Position numbers and translations under genes: made by a program. Positions 21,212 to 32,267 of a stretch of 64,000 bases of DNA are shown here, piece after piece. The notes below the pieces were generated by a model, which was not told the origin of the DNA, did not search any database, and was given only the letters and a program-made list of their open reading frames with translations. The stretch spans positions 43,723,369 through 43,787,368 of the forward strand of contig CAMTDV010000027.1 of assembly GCA_947069175.1 (NCBI GenBank), in the 5' to 3' direction. The first letter of the stretch is position 1. Each line of letters begins with the position of its first letter. The DNA comes from Scalesia atractyloides. Its lineage: Eukaryota; Streptophyta; Magnoliopsida; Asterales; Asteraceae.

Positions 21212-21480
21212 TGTAAGTCCCGATTCGGATCTAAACACGATATCACAACCACTAATCGATTGTGGAAACAAAGATTAGATTTAATAGAACAAGAACGATC
21301 TTCAATTAAGCAACTTCATACACCGAATGGTGTCTCATACAAGATTTCAGAATAACAGACTGACTAGCAACCCCAATAATATCGCTAGCATATGTATTTA
21401 TACTAATTGATTAACCCACTAAGTACAACCCTAGGCCCCTAAGGCTCTAGAAAGCCCATTCTCCCAACCTTAGCCTAACA
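21212..21480 (-). repeat. Cop3 5' LTR
   Basis: 269 bp, plus-strand TGTAAGTCCCG to CCTAACA. It aligns with the Cop4 LTR at 60017-60302: a shared start, TCCTAGGCCC-like middle, TATTTATA box and AACA end. The two are members of the same family. Confidence 0.85.
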
Positions 21481-21545
21481 TGCAACACTAATATGTAAAC
21501 CTTTCACCTAGGGGCTCAACAGCTTTTAAACACCTCCTGCCTAAT

Positions 21546-22663
21546 GATATTTTGAAAACTTTTGCAGGTTACTTTGGACCAAGCCATCGATCATTTTGTG
21601 AAGAACAAAAGAAGCCTGATGTTGAACAGAGAGTTGATGAAATGATGGAGAAGTTGACTGATGAGACCAACAAAGCATGTATGGCAAATGTAAATGAGGT
21701 AAATGTGTCTAAAAGTGAGCTTGTGATCGAAAAACAATGTTTGAAATGTGCTGAGCCATGCAGTGAATGTGTTGTAAAAGACACGATATAATGAGCTCAA
21801 AAGTTTAATTACAATTTGTCGAGTGATTTTAAATCAACTAAAGAAGCTTACGACAAATTGAACAATACTGTTAAACAATATGAAAAAGCACTCAAAGAAA
21901 ATGACGAAACACTTTCTATGCTCAAAGCGGCAGTAATGGACAAGCAAATGGCCATTAATATTCACTTAAATACTATCACTGAGCTAAAAAGTGAGCTTGA
22001 GAAGGTTAGAATAGAAACTGAACGGGTTAACAAATTGCTAATTAGTTATTTCACAAGCTCTTACGTCATTGATCACATTTTACCAAAGATTGAAAACAAA
22101 GAAGAATCTAAAAATGTTGAAAACAAGAGTGCGAATTACGATCGTGTTCCACCACCCATGTGGAATAGTTATGCTTGTAAAAACCATCAGGGGTGGAAAA
22201 GGTGCTCAATATTAAACTGAAAATTGAACAGTCAAACGAGCTGCCAACGGACATCGACGTAACTTACACAAAATCTGAAAATGAATGTGACTCTGAGGTG
22301 GTTAAAACAATGGTTGAAAATGTTTTAAAAAGTGAATCTGAAAAGTCTGAATCTGATGCTGAGACATTGGAAAATAGTTTAAATATTGATCCAAACGTCA
22401 TAGTTTATAAAATGCATGGATTTGATAAACTATATTCTGATGAGGACTTTCCCATCCAGAATGTGAATTTGGATTGTGTCAATAAATTGTTCAAGCTTGT
22501 GGAGGTAAGCCATTCTGATTTGGATAAACATAATGTATCATTTTACTCTAAATCAAAATGTGTGAACAGACCCTACCATCATAAAAACAGAGATTATCCT
22601 GAGAATAGGAGGGCTGGTTTGGGTTTCCAAAAGCGAAGAATGAACAACAAGTTCCAAAACTAA
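21546..22663 (+). pseudogene. Cop2 gag, middle coiled-coil part
   Basis: Three overlapping frames (21546-21791, 21816-22220, 22193-22663) encode a charged, coiled-coil-rich segment. It includes VDEMMEKLTDETNKACMANV, then a CLKC...CSEC cysteine pair, YDKLNNTVKQYEKALKENDE and ITELKSELEKVRIETERVNK. It then reads FTSSYVIDHILP, RVPPPMWNSY, LPTDIDVTYTKSENE and FPIQNVNLDCVNKLFKLVEV. These blocks recur in gag of large plant copia elements that carry an ORF after pol. The frame joins are near 21791 and 22195. It presumably forms the structural shell region of gag. Confidence 0.7.
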
Positions 22664-23244
22664 ACTTTACAAAGAAAATCAATTTTGTTTTTGGAACAAC
22701 AATAGAAAAGAAAAAAGAAATCATCGGTACACAATCAAATGATGATTTCAAAAAGGAAAGAGAGAGTAAAAAACACATTTTGGATACCTCTGTCCGTAAA
22801 GACAGCAGGACATGCTACAAATGTAACAATGTCGGGCATATTGCATGACATTGCTCACAAAAATATCCAAAATCTGTTTCTAACTCTGTCAGGTATACCA
22901 AGGATGAGAAACAAAAGGCACCTATGGTTGCGCCAAATAAATTTTTGAAAAGAAATAATGAATCCTATAAAAATGTTAAACGAACACTTCAACGTAATTC
23001 TAAATTTGAATTTGGTGAAACATCAACTAAGTACCGTCAATTGGATTCAAAATTTTATGCTAAAAGGCCAAATCTGAAAATGCAAACATGGGTGGGAAAA
23101 GTCAAACCGTCCAAGGTAGAACTGAAACCTTCTGTTCCAAACAAAACCGAGCCTAAACAGCACGTCAAAAACAAAGTAGGTTCGGAATATGATATTCCGA
23201 ACCCACCCAAGACCAAGCAGGCTTGGGTTTCTTTGTTTAAATAG
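22664..23244 (+). pseudogene. Cop2 gag zinc knuckle and basic C-terminus
   Basis: The CCHC knuckle CYKCNNVGHIA-HC spans 22813-22854 and contains a TGA stop (22846-22848) at one of the variable positions. A lysine-rich nucleocapsid tail follows in another frame (22924-23244), rich in Lys, Arg and Pro. It ends PPKTKQAWVSLFK just before protease. Confidence 0.75.
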
Positions 23245-23274
23245 TCTCTTCATCATGTGAGCAGGGGCTCCCGC

Positions 23275-23490
23275 GATCGATCATGTCTTATGGATAGTGG
23301 AGCTTCTAGACACATGACAAGGATGCCTGCGTTGTTACATGACGTTAAAGCTATCCGAGGAGGGTACGTAGGTTTTGTCGGAACGCAAAGAGGCTGAATC
23401 GTCGGAGAGGGAATTCTCATGAATGGAGTAGTTTCATTTGATAAAGTGAACTACAATGCGGAACATGAGAATAATCTACTCAGCATTTCA
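23275..23490 (+). pseudogene. Cop2 protease
   Basis: The aspartic protease active site LMDSGASRHMTRMPALL is intact at the motif level (D-S-G at 23293-23301). It is followed by the flap-like GYVGFVGTQRG, a stop at 23396 and the C-terminal VSFDKVNYNAEHENNLLSIS. It would process the Gag-Pol polyprotein, but this copy is broken. Confidence 0.8.
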
Positions 23491-24558
23491 GGGATATGTG
23501 ACAAAAAATTCACAACGCACTTCAATGATAAAGAATGCTTGATCTTAAAGCTGAGATTCAAGATTTCGGAGGAATGGATTCTCATGCATGCTTCGAGAGA
23601 GAATGATCTTTATGTTCTTGATATGAGTGTCGCATCTACAACATCAAAGAAAGTTCAGTGCTTTGTTTCTAAAGCTACCGAGAAAGAGTCTATTCTATAG
23701 CATAGGAAGATGGGGCACATTTATCTGAGAAAGATGAATTATCTAGTGCATAACGACCTAGTGGAGGGTGTTAATCTAAATTTTTTTTAATTATCTGATG
23801 ACTGTCTGAGCTGTAAAAAGGGGAAACAACATAAGAAAGCACACCCTAGAAAGCTTTTGAATTCTATAAAGCTACCACTAGAGAGGCTTCATATGGATCT
23901 TTTCGGGCCAGTAAACGTTAAAAGCATTTCTGGTGATCTATATTGCCTAGTCGTTACAGCTGATTTCTCAAGATTCTCATGGCTTTTCTTTCTGGAAAGG
24001 AAAGATGAAACATTTGAAACTCTAATGATTCTCTTTAGAAAACTCGAAAACCTGTATCACTTGACAATCAAGAGAATCCGCAGTGACAATGGTATAGAGT
24101 TCAAGAACAAAAGGATGCTGGAATTCTGCAATGAGAAGGGGGTTCTTCATGAATTCAGCTCTCCCTATACTCCACAACAAAACGGAGTTGCTGAACGTAA
24201 GAATCGCACACTGATCAAGACTGCCAGAACCATGCTCCCCGATTCGAAATTGCCAATCAGTTTCTTCAGTAAAGCAGTCGCATCAGCGTGTTACACCCCG
24301 AATCGTGTGTTAAAAGTCAAGCCTCACAACAAGACTTGTTTCGAATTACTAAATCAACAGAAGCCTAACCTTTTGTTTCTGGAGCATTTTGGATCACCGT
24401 GTACTGTATTGGACCCGCATGGTAAATTTGGAGCCAAATCCTTGGAAAGTTTTTTCATCGGTTATGCTACTCCACAAAAACGTGTCTTCTTGCCGAGTCT
24501 AAACCAGGTTATTCTTGCGCAACATGTTGATTGTCAACGTTATACTACGCCAACGTAG
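23491..24558 (+). pseudogene. Cop2 integrase
   Basis: The zinc-binding N-terminus (HRKMGH near 23700, CLSCKKGKQ near 23812) has two stops. The catalytic core frame from 23857 is open for 233 codons. It holds all three catalytic residues: D14 (HMDLFGPV), D77 (RSDNGIEF) and E113 (VAERKNRT), a D,D(35)E arrangement. The C-terminal part has NRVLKVKPHNKTCFELL and the GKFGAKS...FFIGYA block usual for copia. It is the best-preserved domain in the window. Confidence 0.88.
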
Positions 24559-25148
24559 AAACCTACGGATACATGGCTGTTTAACTACGAGGGTTTGTGG
24601 AATTCATTCGACCTCCCAGACATGCCATCTGAAGAACTTGTTATGTTCTTTCAACAGCATCAAATATCTAATCAAGAAAAAGTTTCTAGACCGTTGGTGA
24701 TTTCCTTGTCACTTCCTGTCAACACTTCTGATGTAGGTCCGAGCATTACTCGTCAAGAATCTGTATCCGTACTAGTCTTGAACACTGCTGAATCATCTTC
24801 CCCGCAACCGCCGAATGCCGACTCTGAGCGTGAACCGACTTTCAATGATGGAGGATCTAGTTCCGATGAAGGATCTGAGCAGATTGAAAGCTTCCTGAAT
24901 ACTCAAGCAGATCAATCAAATGTCATGAATGAAGCTTCATCTTCTGCACCGGTTGTTGATGAAGTTATCTCGAATTTGCAAACACAAGTGGATGTTCCAA
25001 GTGAAGTGATGCCGAGGACACTTTCATATCATCCATCGGAGAATATTATTGGCAGCTTACAAACAGGAGTGCAAACTCGCAATCAGATCAACAAGGATCT
25101 AAGCTGTTTTTATACCCGTATTGATCCACTGCAAACCAGACTTTCTAA
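24559..25148 (+). pseudogene. Cop2 integrase-RT linker
   Basis: A Ser/Pro/Glu-rich segment, open from 24595, with NTAESSSPQPPNADSEREPT and DEGSEQIESFLNTQADQSN. It then reads LSYHPSENIIGSLQTGVQTR, which is the standard lead-in block before copia RT. Confidence 0.75.
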
Positions 25149-26283
25149 TAGTTGTTTTATTTCTCAGTAGAACCCGGGAACTGGAAAGACGCGTTAAAAG
25201 AAGAGAGCTGGCTGGACGCAATGCAGGAGGAATTGATTCAATTCCAGAAGCTGGAAGTCTGGAAACTTGTTGACCTACCAGATCATCACAAAAAGATAAA
25301 CGCTAGATGGGTCTTCATGTGCAAGCGTGATGACAGAAGAATAGTGGTCTGCAACAAAGCTCGACTCGTGGTACAAGGTTTTCATCAGCAAGAAGGGATA
25401 GCTTACACAGAAGTCTATGCTGTGGTCACCCGTCTTGAAGCGATCCATATATTCTTGGCCTTTGCTTCTTGGAGAGGTTTCAAGGTGTACCAGTTGGATG
25501 TCAAATCTGCTTTCCTGTACGGAAAAGTCAAAGAGAAGTTGTATGTCGGCCAACCACCAGGGTTTATCGATCCCATACACAAAGACAAAGTCTACCTTCT
25601 GAACAAAGCCTTATATGGACTCCACCAAGCCCGAGAGCTTGGTATGAAACGCTGTCACGACATCTTATAGACAACGAATTTCTTAGTGGAACTGTAGATT
25701 CTACCCTCTTTAACAAGGAAGTGGATGGGCATTTGATTATCGTGCAAATATATATGGATGATATCATCTTTGGATCGACTAATGACAAGTTGTGTAAAGA
25801 CTTCGAAGAAGTCATGAAGCGCAAATTTGAAATGAGTGCGATGGTGGAGATGAAGTTCTTTTTAGGACTTCAGGTCGATCAATTTCCTGATGGGATCTTC
25901 ATCCATCAGACGAAGTATGTTCATGACATACTGGAGAAATTTGATATGACAGGAACTAAACCAGCATCTACCCCATTAGCCACTAATCACGACATTTGTC
26001 CAGATCTTTTTGGAGTTAAAGTTGATGAAACATTATATCGCTCCATGATCGAATCCTTGATGTATCTAACTGCTTCTCGACCTGATATCATGTATCCTAC
26101 ATGCATGTGCGCCCATTTTCAGTCCAATCCAAGAGATTCGCACTTGCTCGCCGTCAAGCATATCATGAGATATTTTAAGGGATGTCCACGCACCGGCTTG
26201 TGGTATCCTCGACACGAAGACTTCAATCTTGTGGGTTACTCGGATTCTGATTTCGGTTGCTTCAAACTAAATGCCAATCTATG
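25149..26283 (+). pseudogene. Cop2 reverse transcriptase
   Basis: RT in two frames. The first (25152-25670) has WLDAMQEELIQFQKLEVWKL, ARWVFMCKRD, VYQLDVKSAFLYG (first catalytic Asp) and KALYGLHQA. A frameshift near 25635 moves to the next frame, with the catalytic YMDDIIFGS at about 25751 and FFLGLQVDQFPDGIFIHQTK. YRSMIESLMYLTASRPDIMY and HIMRYFKGCPRTGLWYP follow. The YMDDIIFGS and DGIFIHQ motifs point to the Sirevirus lineage. Confidence 0.9.
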
Positions 26284-26742
26284 ACTGTTGGTTGCCAGTT
26301 TTTCGGAACCCATTTCGTAACATGGCAATGCAAGAAACAGACCGCAATCGCTATCTCTACGTGTGAAGCTGAATACGTTTCAGCATCCAACTGTTGTTCC
26401 CAGGTACTCTGGATACAACAGCAGATGAGCCACTTCGGACTGCAATATCTTGACACGCCCATATATGTAGATAATCAGGCTACAATTGATATAACTAAAA
26501 ACTCATGTCAACTCTTACGTACTAAGCATATTGAGATTCGACACCACTTTATCCGTGACTGCTACGAGAAAAAGTTAGTTAGAATTGAAAAAATCCATAC
26601 CGATGACCAAAAAGCAGATTTTTATACCAAAGCATTTGATCGTACAAGATTTAAAAATCTCTTAAAATTAAATGGTTTAAGAAATCTGACATCAGGGGAT
26701 ATTCATGAGGTTGAGTTTGAGGATGACAATGACTTGACGTGA
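26200..26742 (+). pseudogene. Cop2 RNase H and pol C-terminus
   Basis: GYSDSDFGC (about 26236) supplies the first acidic residue. A frameshift at about 26270 follows. The next frame has AISTCEAEYVSASNCCSQV, PIYVDNQATIDITKN and TKHIEIRHHFIRDCYEKKLV, then ADFYTKAFDRTRFKNLL. All expected motifs are present. It ends with an acidic tail at 26742. Confidence 0.88.
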
Positions 26743-28064
26743 ATCTCATCGGTATAACGTGTTTTTTTCTGTACATTCTTTCTTAAAAATTCTAAAAAAT
26801 ACAAAAATAAGTTTTTGATTTTAGGGGGAGAAAGTTTGGGAAAATACAAAAACATTATAAAAGTCAAAAAAATGTTTTGTGAAAAAGGGAGATTATGTTT
26901 CATTAATATGACAGTCACAGTATGCTAAAGATATGGAATGTTTAAACAAGTAATTAAACAGGTCTTACTATGGATGTGCTAATAGGCTTCACTCGTTCAG
27001 TAAATTGTTTTCAAGATATAAACCTAATAGATAAACTAAGTAACTTATGGGTTAACATCTCTCGGATATATGGACTTAGTACTCCAAAATTTCGTTTGAG
27101 AGAATGCCAGATTCTGCGATACTAGGTCTTTATATTTAATCGATATCTGGGGTATTATCCGAGTTCTTCTGATTTTACGTTAGCAATGCCCTAGAACTTG
27201 TATAATACTTTACGCATTATTCGCCTATACAAGCTGCACAAAAAAGAGCATGTCATAAATATTTACAACATCTGCAGTTCAAAAGATTCCTTGAAGGAAC
27301 ACCACCTAAAGACGAGCCTTCATCTCTTTGTCTGTATGAAAATACTAACCTGGGCTCTCAAGGTCTCGCAATTCACCCTATTTATAGATACCAATTGGGT
27401 ATATTCACCTGTAAAATGAAATCATGGGAATGTCGATGCGGGAATATATTCTGAGATGGGACACACAGTTACTTATGTTCCTAAATTTTACCTAACATAT
27501 CTTGAAACAGTTGAGAAACGAGAAGAGGTTTAAGTGGATAAGTATATTGGCAATCTAGGTAAATCTGTTTAAGAACTTATAGAGTCTACCAAGATCAACG
27601 GTACTGGTGATTTGTTTAAATACTTGATATGATCCTCTTAACACAAAACTCAGAAAAATATGTATGTATATACATCTTAACTTGTTATTTCTTTTCGGAA
27701 AATTTCCAAAATCAAAAAAGATTTTCAGTTTTCTTAGCATTTTAGTTTTGTTTTAGTCTACCGATGATGAAAACACTGAGAGTTCAAGTCATGGCGACAC
27801 TTGCTGAAGGAAAGCTGAAGGCCATGGGTTGGGATCTAATCATGAAGAGAAAGATTGCCTGAACGTCAACAAAGTTCATTAATTTGAAAGTTTACATTTT
27901 TAAATAAATCTGTTTTGATGAAACAATGGTCAACCAAGGTCATTAAGTTGGACTTGGTAGGCAAATCAGATAACCAGGGCCATTAACTTGGACTTGGTTA
28001 ACTGAATGGGTTTTAACCAGATAAAATTTCATACAAAAATCAGTCAGAAAGTTTAACAAGTATC
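26743..28064 (+). other. Cop2 spacer between pol and accessory region, with internal purine tract
   Basis: Non-coding. TTTTAGGGGGAGAAAG at 26819-26834 looks like a polypurine tract although it is 5.4 kb from the 3' LTR. Segments around 27120-27500 resemble the equivalent spacer of Cop1 (35630-35990). Confidence 0.6.
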
Positions 28065-28815
28065 AAAACTGACTCGTACGAGTATCACTGACTCGTACGA
28101 GTGACATTTGTATTCATTCGCATGGGCCATTGACTCGTACGAGTGACCCATGAATGAGTATAAAAGCTTTGCTCATTCGCATGAGTCAGCCTATTGACTT
28201 TGTGCGATTGAGAAAGAACTTTGTGCGAACCAGTTCTATACTTCATCTTTCTTGACATATACTACGTACCAATACATTGGGGAGGTCGATTCGCACACCT
28301 CTTGCAATGGGAAAGGTACTTATGCTTGTTTTTAACCGTTATACTACCAAATTTGGACCAAACGGACATAAAACATATATTTAGGGAAATTGGACCGGTA
28401 AAACATAAAAATTAACTTAAAAATGTTAAAATCGGCCCCAATAACCTATAAATCAACCTTCCATTTGTAAAAATCAACACGTTTTAAGTTCGGTTTAACT
28501 TGGTGTTATTTGATACGGTTTACAACTCGTACGAATGTCCACTCGTACGAGCGAAGTTTTTCAAAATTTTATATCTTTTTCACTCTACGAGTGAGTATTC
28601 TACGAGTAGGATCCTTAAAAGTTAAAAGTTAAAATTTGTAAGTGTTGATGACTCGTACGAAGCAGTTTGATCAAAGTCTTTGAAATATTTCAAAGTAATT
28701 AGTCACTCGTACGAAGTAGTGACTCGTACGAGGGATGATTTGATTCAAACTTGAAAATTGTCTAAGTGTTGACTCGTACGAATGAATGGGTCGTACGAGT
28801 GACTGAAAGTTGAAG
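28065..28815 (+). repeat. CTCGTACGAG palindrome cluster upstream of the Cop2 accessory region
   Basis: Five perfect CTCGTACGAG words (28073, 28092, 28134, 28542, 28723) and at least seven one- or two-base variants lie in 750 bp. The same word fills the Cop2 LTR and leader. Confidence 0.85.
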
Positions 28816-28924
28816 CTTTTTGAAAAATTTTCTAACGGTTTGAAATGTCTATGTGTACAGGTCAAGAAATCTTCTTTCTCTCCGTTCCACAATGTTTGAT
28901 GTCTTCTTGGTTAATCTATTTCAG

Positions 28925-31900
28925 AGATTGCCACTTATCAAGAAGTCTTAGATTTTTTGGGCAGAATTCCTATTACAAAGGCTCTTACGGATCGTCACGT
29001 TGCTTATCGATCACATATTGAGTACTTCTGGAATGCAATGGAGTTTGATTCAGAGGAGAATGCGATTGTCTCGACTGTGAGTATTGGAGATGAATATATT
29101 CAAGGGAAAATCACAGAAGAGTTGATTAGAAAGGTGCTGGATTTTAAAGACCATGAAGATTTTCCGACGGGTTTCTCAGAATATATGGTGAAGGGATGTT
29201 TCTATCGCATGGGTTGCACCGGTTTGTGAATGCTGCTCCTTTCAAGAAGGCTAACCGAAGTGCACCTTTCTGATATATCGCACATCGCATTATACATGCA
29301 CTGAGTCACCGAGAAGGAGGATTTGATGATTTAGTTGACTACCAGATGTGCATGATCACTGCGCTTGTTCTTAATCTACCATAAAACTTTTCGAAGGTGG
29401 TATTCTCTCAGATGGTCCAAAATATTCAGAGAGAAATTTTTGCAGTACCCACGTTTCATCCAGATACTCCTAGATCATCTGAATCCAAATTTGAAGAAAA
29501 AGAAAGATGATGTGCTAAAACTAGACACATGGATGTCTCGACTCTGAAGAAGATGAATCTACATCTTAACACATTCCCTAACGCGAAGTTTGTGTTCGGT
29601 GCAATCATTGATAAAGATTTTGTCGCTCCAGCACTAGGAAAGTGGAGAAAAGAAGAGAGTGATGATGAGAATGAAGAGCTGACAGCGCTTCATGGTTTTA
29701 TAGCGTAGCGTAGTGATTGTTTGTTAAAGATGGGGAAAAGGGAACAAAGAGGAAGCCAACGTCTACATCTTCTTCTTCTACTCCTCAGAAGAAAAAGAAA
29801 GCTTCAGAAAGTTCAAGATTGATAGATGAACCAGATACTAAGGAGAATACAAGGATATAGTTGCTGATATTGAAAGCTAACCATTTGGTCGTGAAAAAGT
29901 GGCTGAAGAAGCGTCGTCTTCTAGCACTAATTCTGAGGATAGAAGAGCTGGAGAAAAGGAGAGAGCTAAAGAGATAGAAGCTGAACGACAAGCAGAGTTA
30001 TAGCGTAAGGCGGAAGAGAAAAAGCGTAAGGCTACAGGAGAGGACGATTCGATGTATAGCGCAAGCCTCCAAAGAAGAAATACCGTCGTCTCAAACGATC
30101 GGCCGCTAGAAGTTCCGATTCTCCAGCAGATAAATCTAAGAGGAAAGCTCAGAGAAAGACTGTAGAAGAAGAGGTTGATGAACTGATTCTGCCGATTCCA
30201 CCATCTCCACTACGTCAATCTACTCCAGCATAGCAAGCACCATCTCCACCGCAACAGCAAGCACCACAACCGCCACCGCAGCCAACGCCACAACCTTCAT
30301 AATCGCAGCCTCATTTTGATTTTGATTTCAACTTTGGGGATATTCCAGGGGGCGAAGACTTTACTGCTGACATGTATAATAACCCACGCGTTGAAGAGCG
30401 ATAGAAGGATCATGTGAATGTCACAACTGAGCCAGAAGCTGAATCTGTGCAAGTTATTACATATATTGTGTTGTATTCAGTCTTGAAGAAGTTTGTGTTA
30501 GTAGGTAAGCCAAAGGATGTTGATACTGACACTTCTAACTTTCAGCAAGACATTCTGAATGGCTACAGAAGAGGAAGTTAGAAAGAGAGATTGAAGCAGC
30601 GGCTGATGAGTTTGATGAGGATAGAGAAAAAGAGGCTGAAGACCTAGATGAGTTTGATGATTGATTTTCTGATGAGTCTGATAGTGATGATGATGTTGGT
30701 GGGTGTCCGTGTAATAGAATCTGCTATAAATGAAGATATTGATTATTCTTCTTACTTTGATGATTCAGCGTATCAGGTAAGTGAAGATAGAGATCAGGGT
30801 AGAACTGAAGGTTCGAAAGGTGCTCAACAGGCAGGAATCCTCATGGTAACTTATACCGTTCCTATCGTGCCAAAGCCGAAGATTTTATATCTTGAGCACG
30901 ATGTTGAAGAGGGTGAATATGTCCATAGCTATACTAAGGAAGAGATTGATAAAATGTTAGGCGTGGACAAAGAAAATTTCGAGTTTGATTTTGAAGACGA
31001 GCTGAATGATATTAGTGCTTTTGAGCCAGTTGACTATGTCTTCGAGCATGTTGAAGATGCGAATGATTATGATAGAGTTTTCGTGGAGGATGATTCTGAT
31101 GACGATGTTACTAATCTTGCCGATCAGGGTACAGATGACTCCCCAACTTTTAGTGAGTTATTTGCAGCTGAAAATGCCGATGTTCTGAAACATAAAGTCG
31201 AAGAAGTTGCCAAACACGGTACGATTCCTCAACAGATGACTAGAGCTGAAATTGCATAAATGAGGAAGAGTGGTTCAAAGTTTCACCAGCGGAGCGTAAA
31301 TTCAAACGTCCTATAGAGTTCTTTACGCGGGATGCAGATATTTCACTAGGGGATATAATTAGCTGGGATGGATCGAGGAACTTAATGTTTACACAATCAA
31401 GAGGGAGTTTGGGATCCAGTACTTCACATACTTGAGCGACATCAAATCCTTACCGTATTGGGATATAAAAGAGCTTGTGCAAACAAAGATGATTAATCTG
31501 AAAATGAAATTTTACGACCAACGATTATGGAAGTTGGTCAATCTTGAAGCTACGCACGGATTTATATACTTGAAGCCTCATTTCCCGAAGCAAATTACGA
31601 AGATCGATCTGATAACTAAAGAAAAAGATGTTACACTGGTTGTGTAGAGGCCTAAGGTAATGAAGAATACGCATATGATTCAGATGGAGCAAGACTTCCA
31701 CAAAATCTTCAAGTGGTGGCACTATGATTCAAATACGGGAGAAGCTGTGAAATGTGTGCACCTTGATGATGATTCGTAAAAAATAATAGAGGAGCTTATC
31801 AAAGCCGTCATAACACACAAACGTATATATGGGCTGTGGAGTACTAGACCGATGTGGCTAGTAAATTGTTCGAAGAAAGATATAGATTGTTTTTTCTTCA

Positions 31901-32215
31901 GCAAAATCAACTATGAAGAGAAAGACAAAGAACAAGCACTCCAGTTACAGAAGATAGTTAATGTCTATTTCGCCAACGATATAAATTCTGGATCGACATG
32001 GAACACTTCATGGAGGAAACTTGAGGAGACAGAGCAAAGAAGGAAAGATAAGAAAGAAGAGAGGATTGCAGAGTGAGCTCATATTGCGTCGCTGAGAAGT
32101 TTTCGGTTTGGCAATACAGTTAACCGACTTCCTCCTGCAGATCAAACGCCAATAGCTTTTGAGGAGCATCGCAAGCCGCCGAAGCGTTTCTTTGGTCGAT
32201 AAACGTGAGATCTTA
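28925..32215 (+). pseudogene. Cop2 accessory protein region (post-pol ORF)
   Basis: A long degenerate coding region after pol. The N-terminal domain is open to 29229: YQEVLDFLGRIPITKALTDR, YRSHIEYFWNAMEF and RMGCTGL. A middle domain in shifted frames follows, with ILQYPRFIQILLDH-like text and MDVSTLKKMNLHLNTFPNAK. A Lys/Glu/Ser and Pro/Gln-rich stretch (29700-30350) and an acidic block (30648-31259) come next. The C-terminal domain has YFTYLSDIKSLPYWDIKELV (about 31424-31480), KWWHYDSNTGEAVK (31710-31752) and MWLVNCSKKDIDCFFFSKIN (31852-31911). It ends in a basic tail. No membrane segment or signal peptide is evident. The position is that of the extra or env-like ORF of some Sireviruses, but I cannot assign a function. 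A CTATTTCAG just upstream (28917-28925) could be a splice acceptor. Confidence 0.65.
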
Positions 32216-32254
32216 TGAAGATTTTTTGAAGACTAACCAAGACTGCGGCAACAT

Positions 32255-32267
32255 CCAAGGGGGAGTT
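32255..32267 (+). other. Cop2 polypurine tract
   Basis: CCAAGGGGGAGTT directly precedes the 3' LTR start TGTTGG. Confidence 0.88.

Larger units (their letters stand above)
19813..21480 (-). mobile_element. Cop3: truncated minus-strand copia insertion (5' LTR, leader, gag start)
   Basis: Reading on the minus strand: LTR (21480-21212), tRNA-iMet primer site, about 740 bp of repeat-rich leader, then gag to about 19813. The rest of the element and its other LTR are gone, together with part of Cop2 gag, so a deletion followed the insertion. The left edge is approximate. Confidence 0.7.

Noticed and set aside
19780..21485. TGCAA at 19780-19784 and 21481-21485 as the Cop3 target duplication
   Set aside because: Cop2 gag-like coding (KSKRASSN) continues past 19784 to about 19812, so the left edge is further right. 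Cop3 is also truncated on that side.
24595..25148. Acidic Ser-rich frame as a separate gene
   Set aside because: It is the normal integrase-RT linker of Cop2 pol, in order and in strand.
28925..29229. The 28925-29229 frame as a host gene exon
   Set aside because: It lies between pol and the 3' LTR of Cop2, on the same strand, and matches equivalent regions in Cop1 and the 13.4-kb fragment. It is element-borne.
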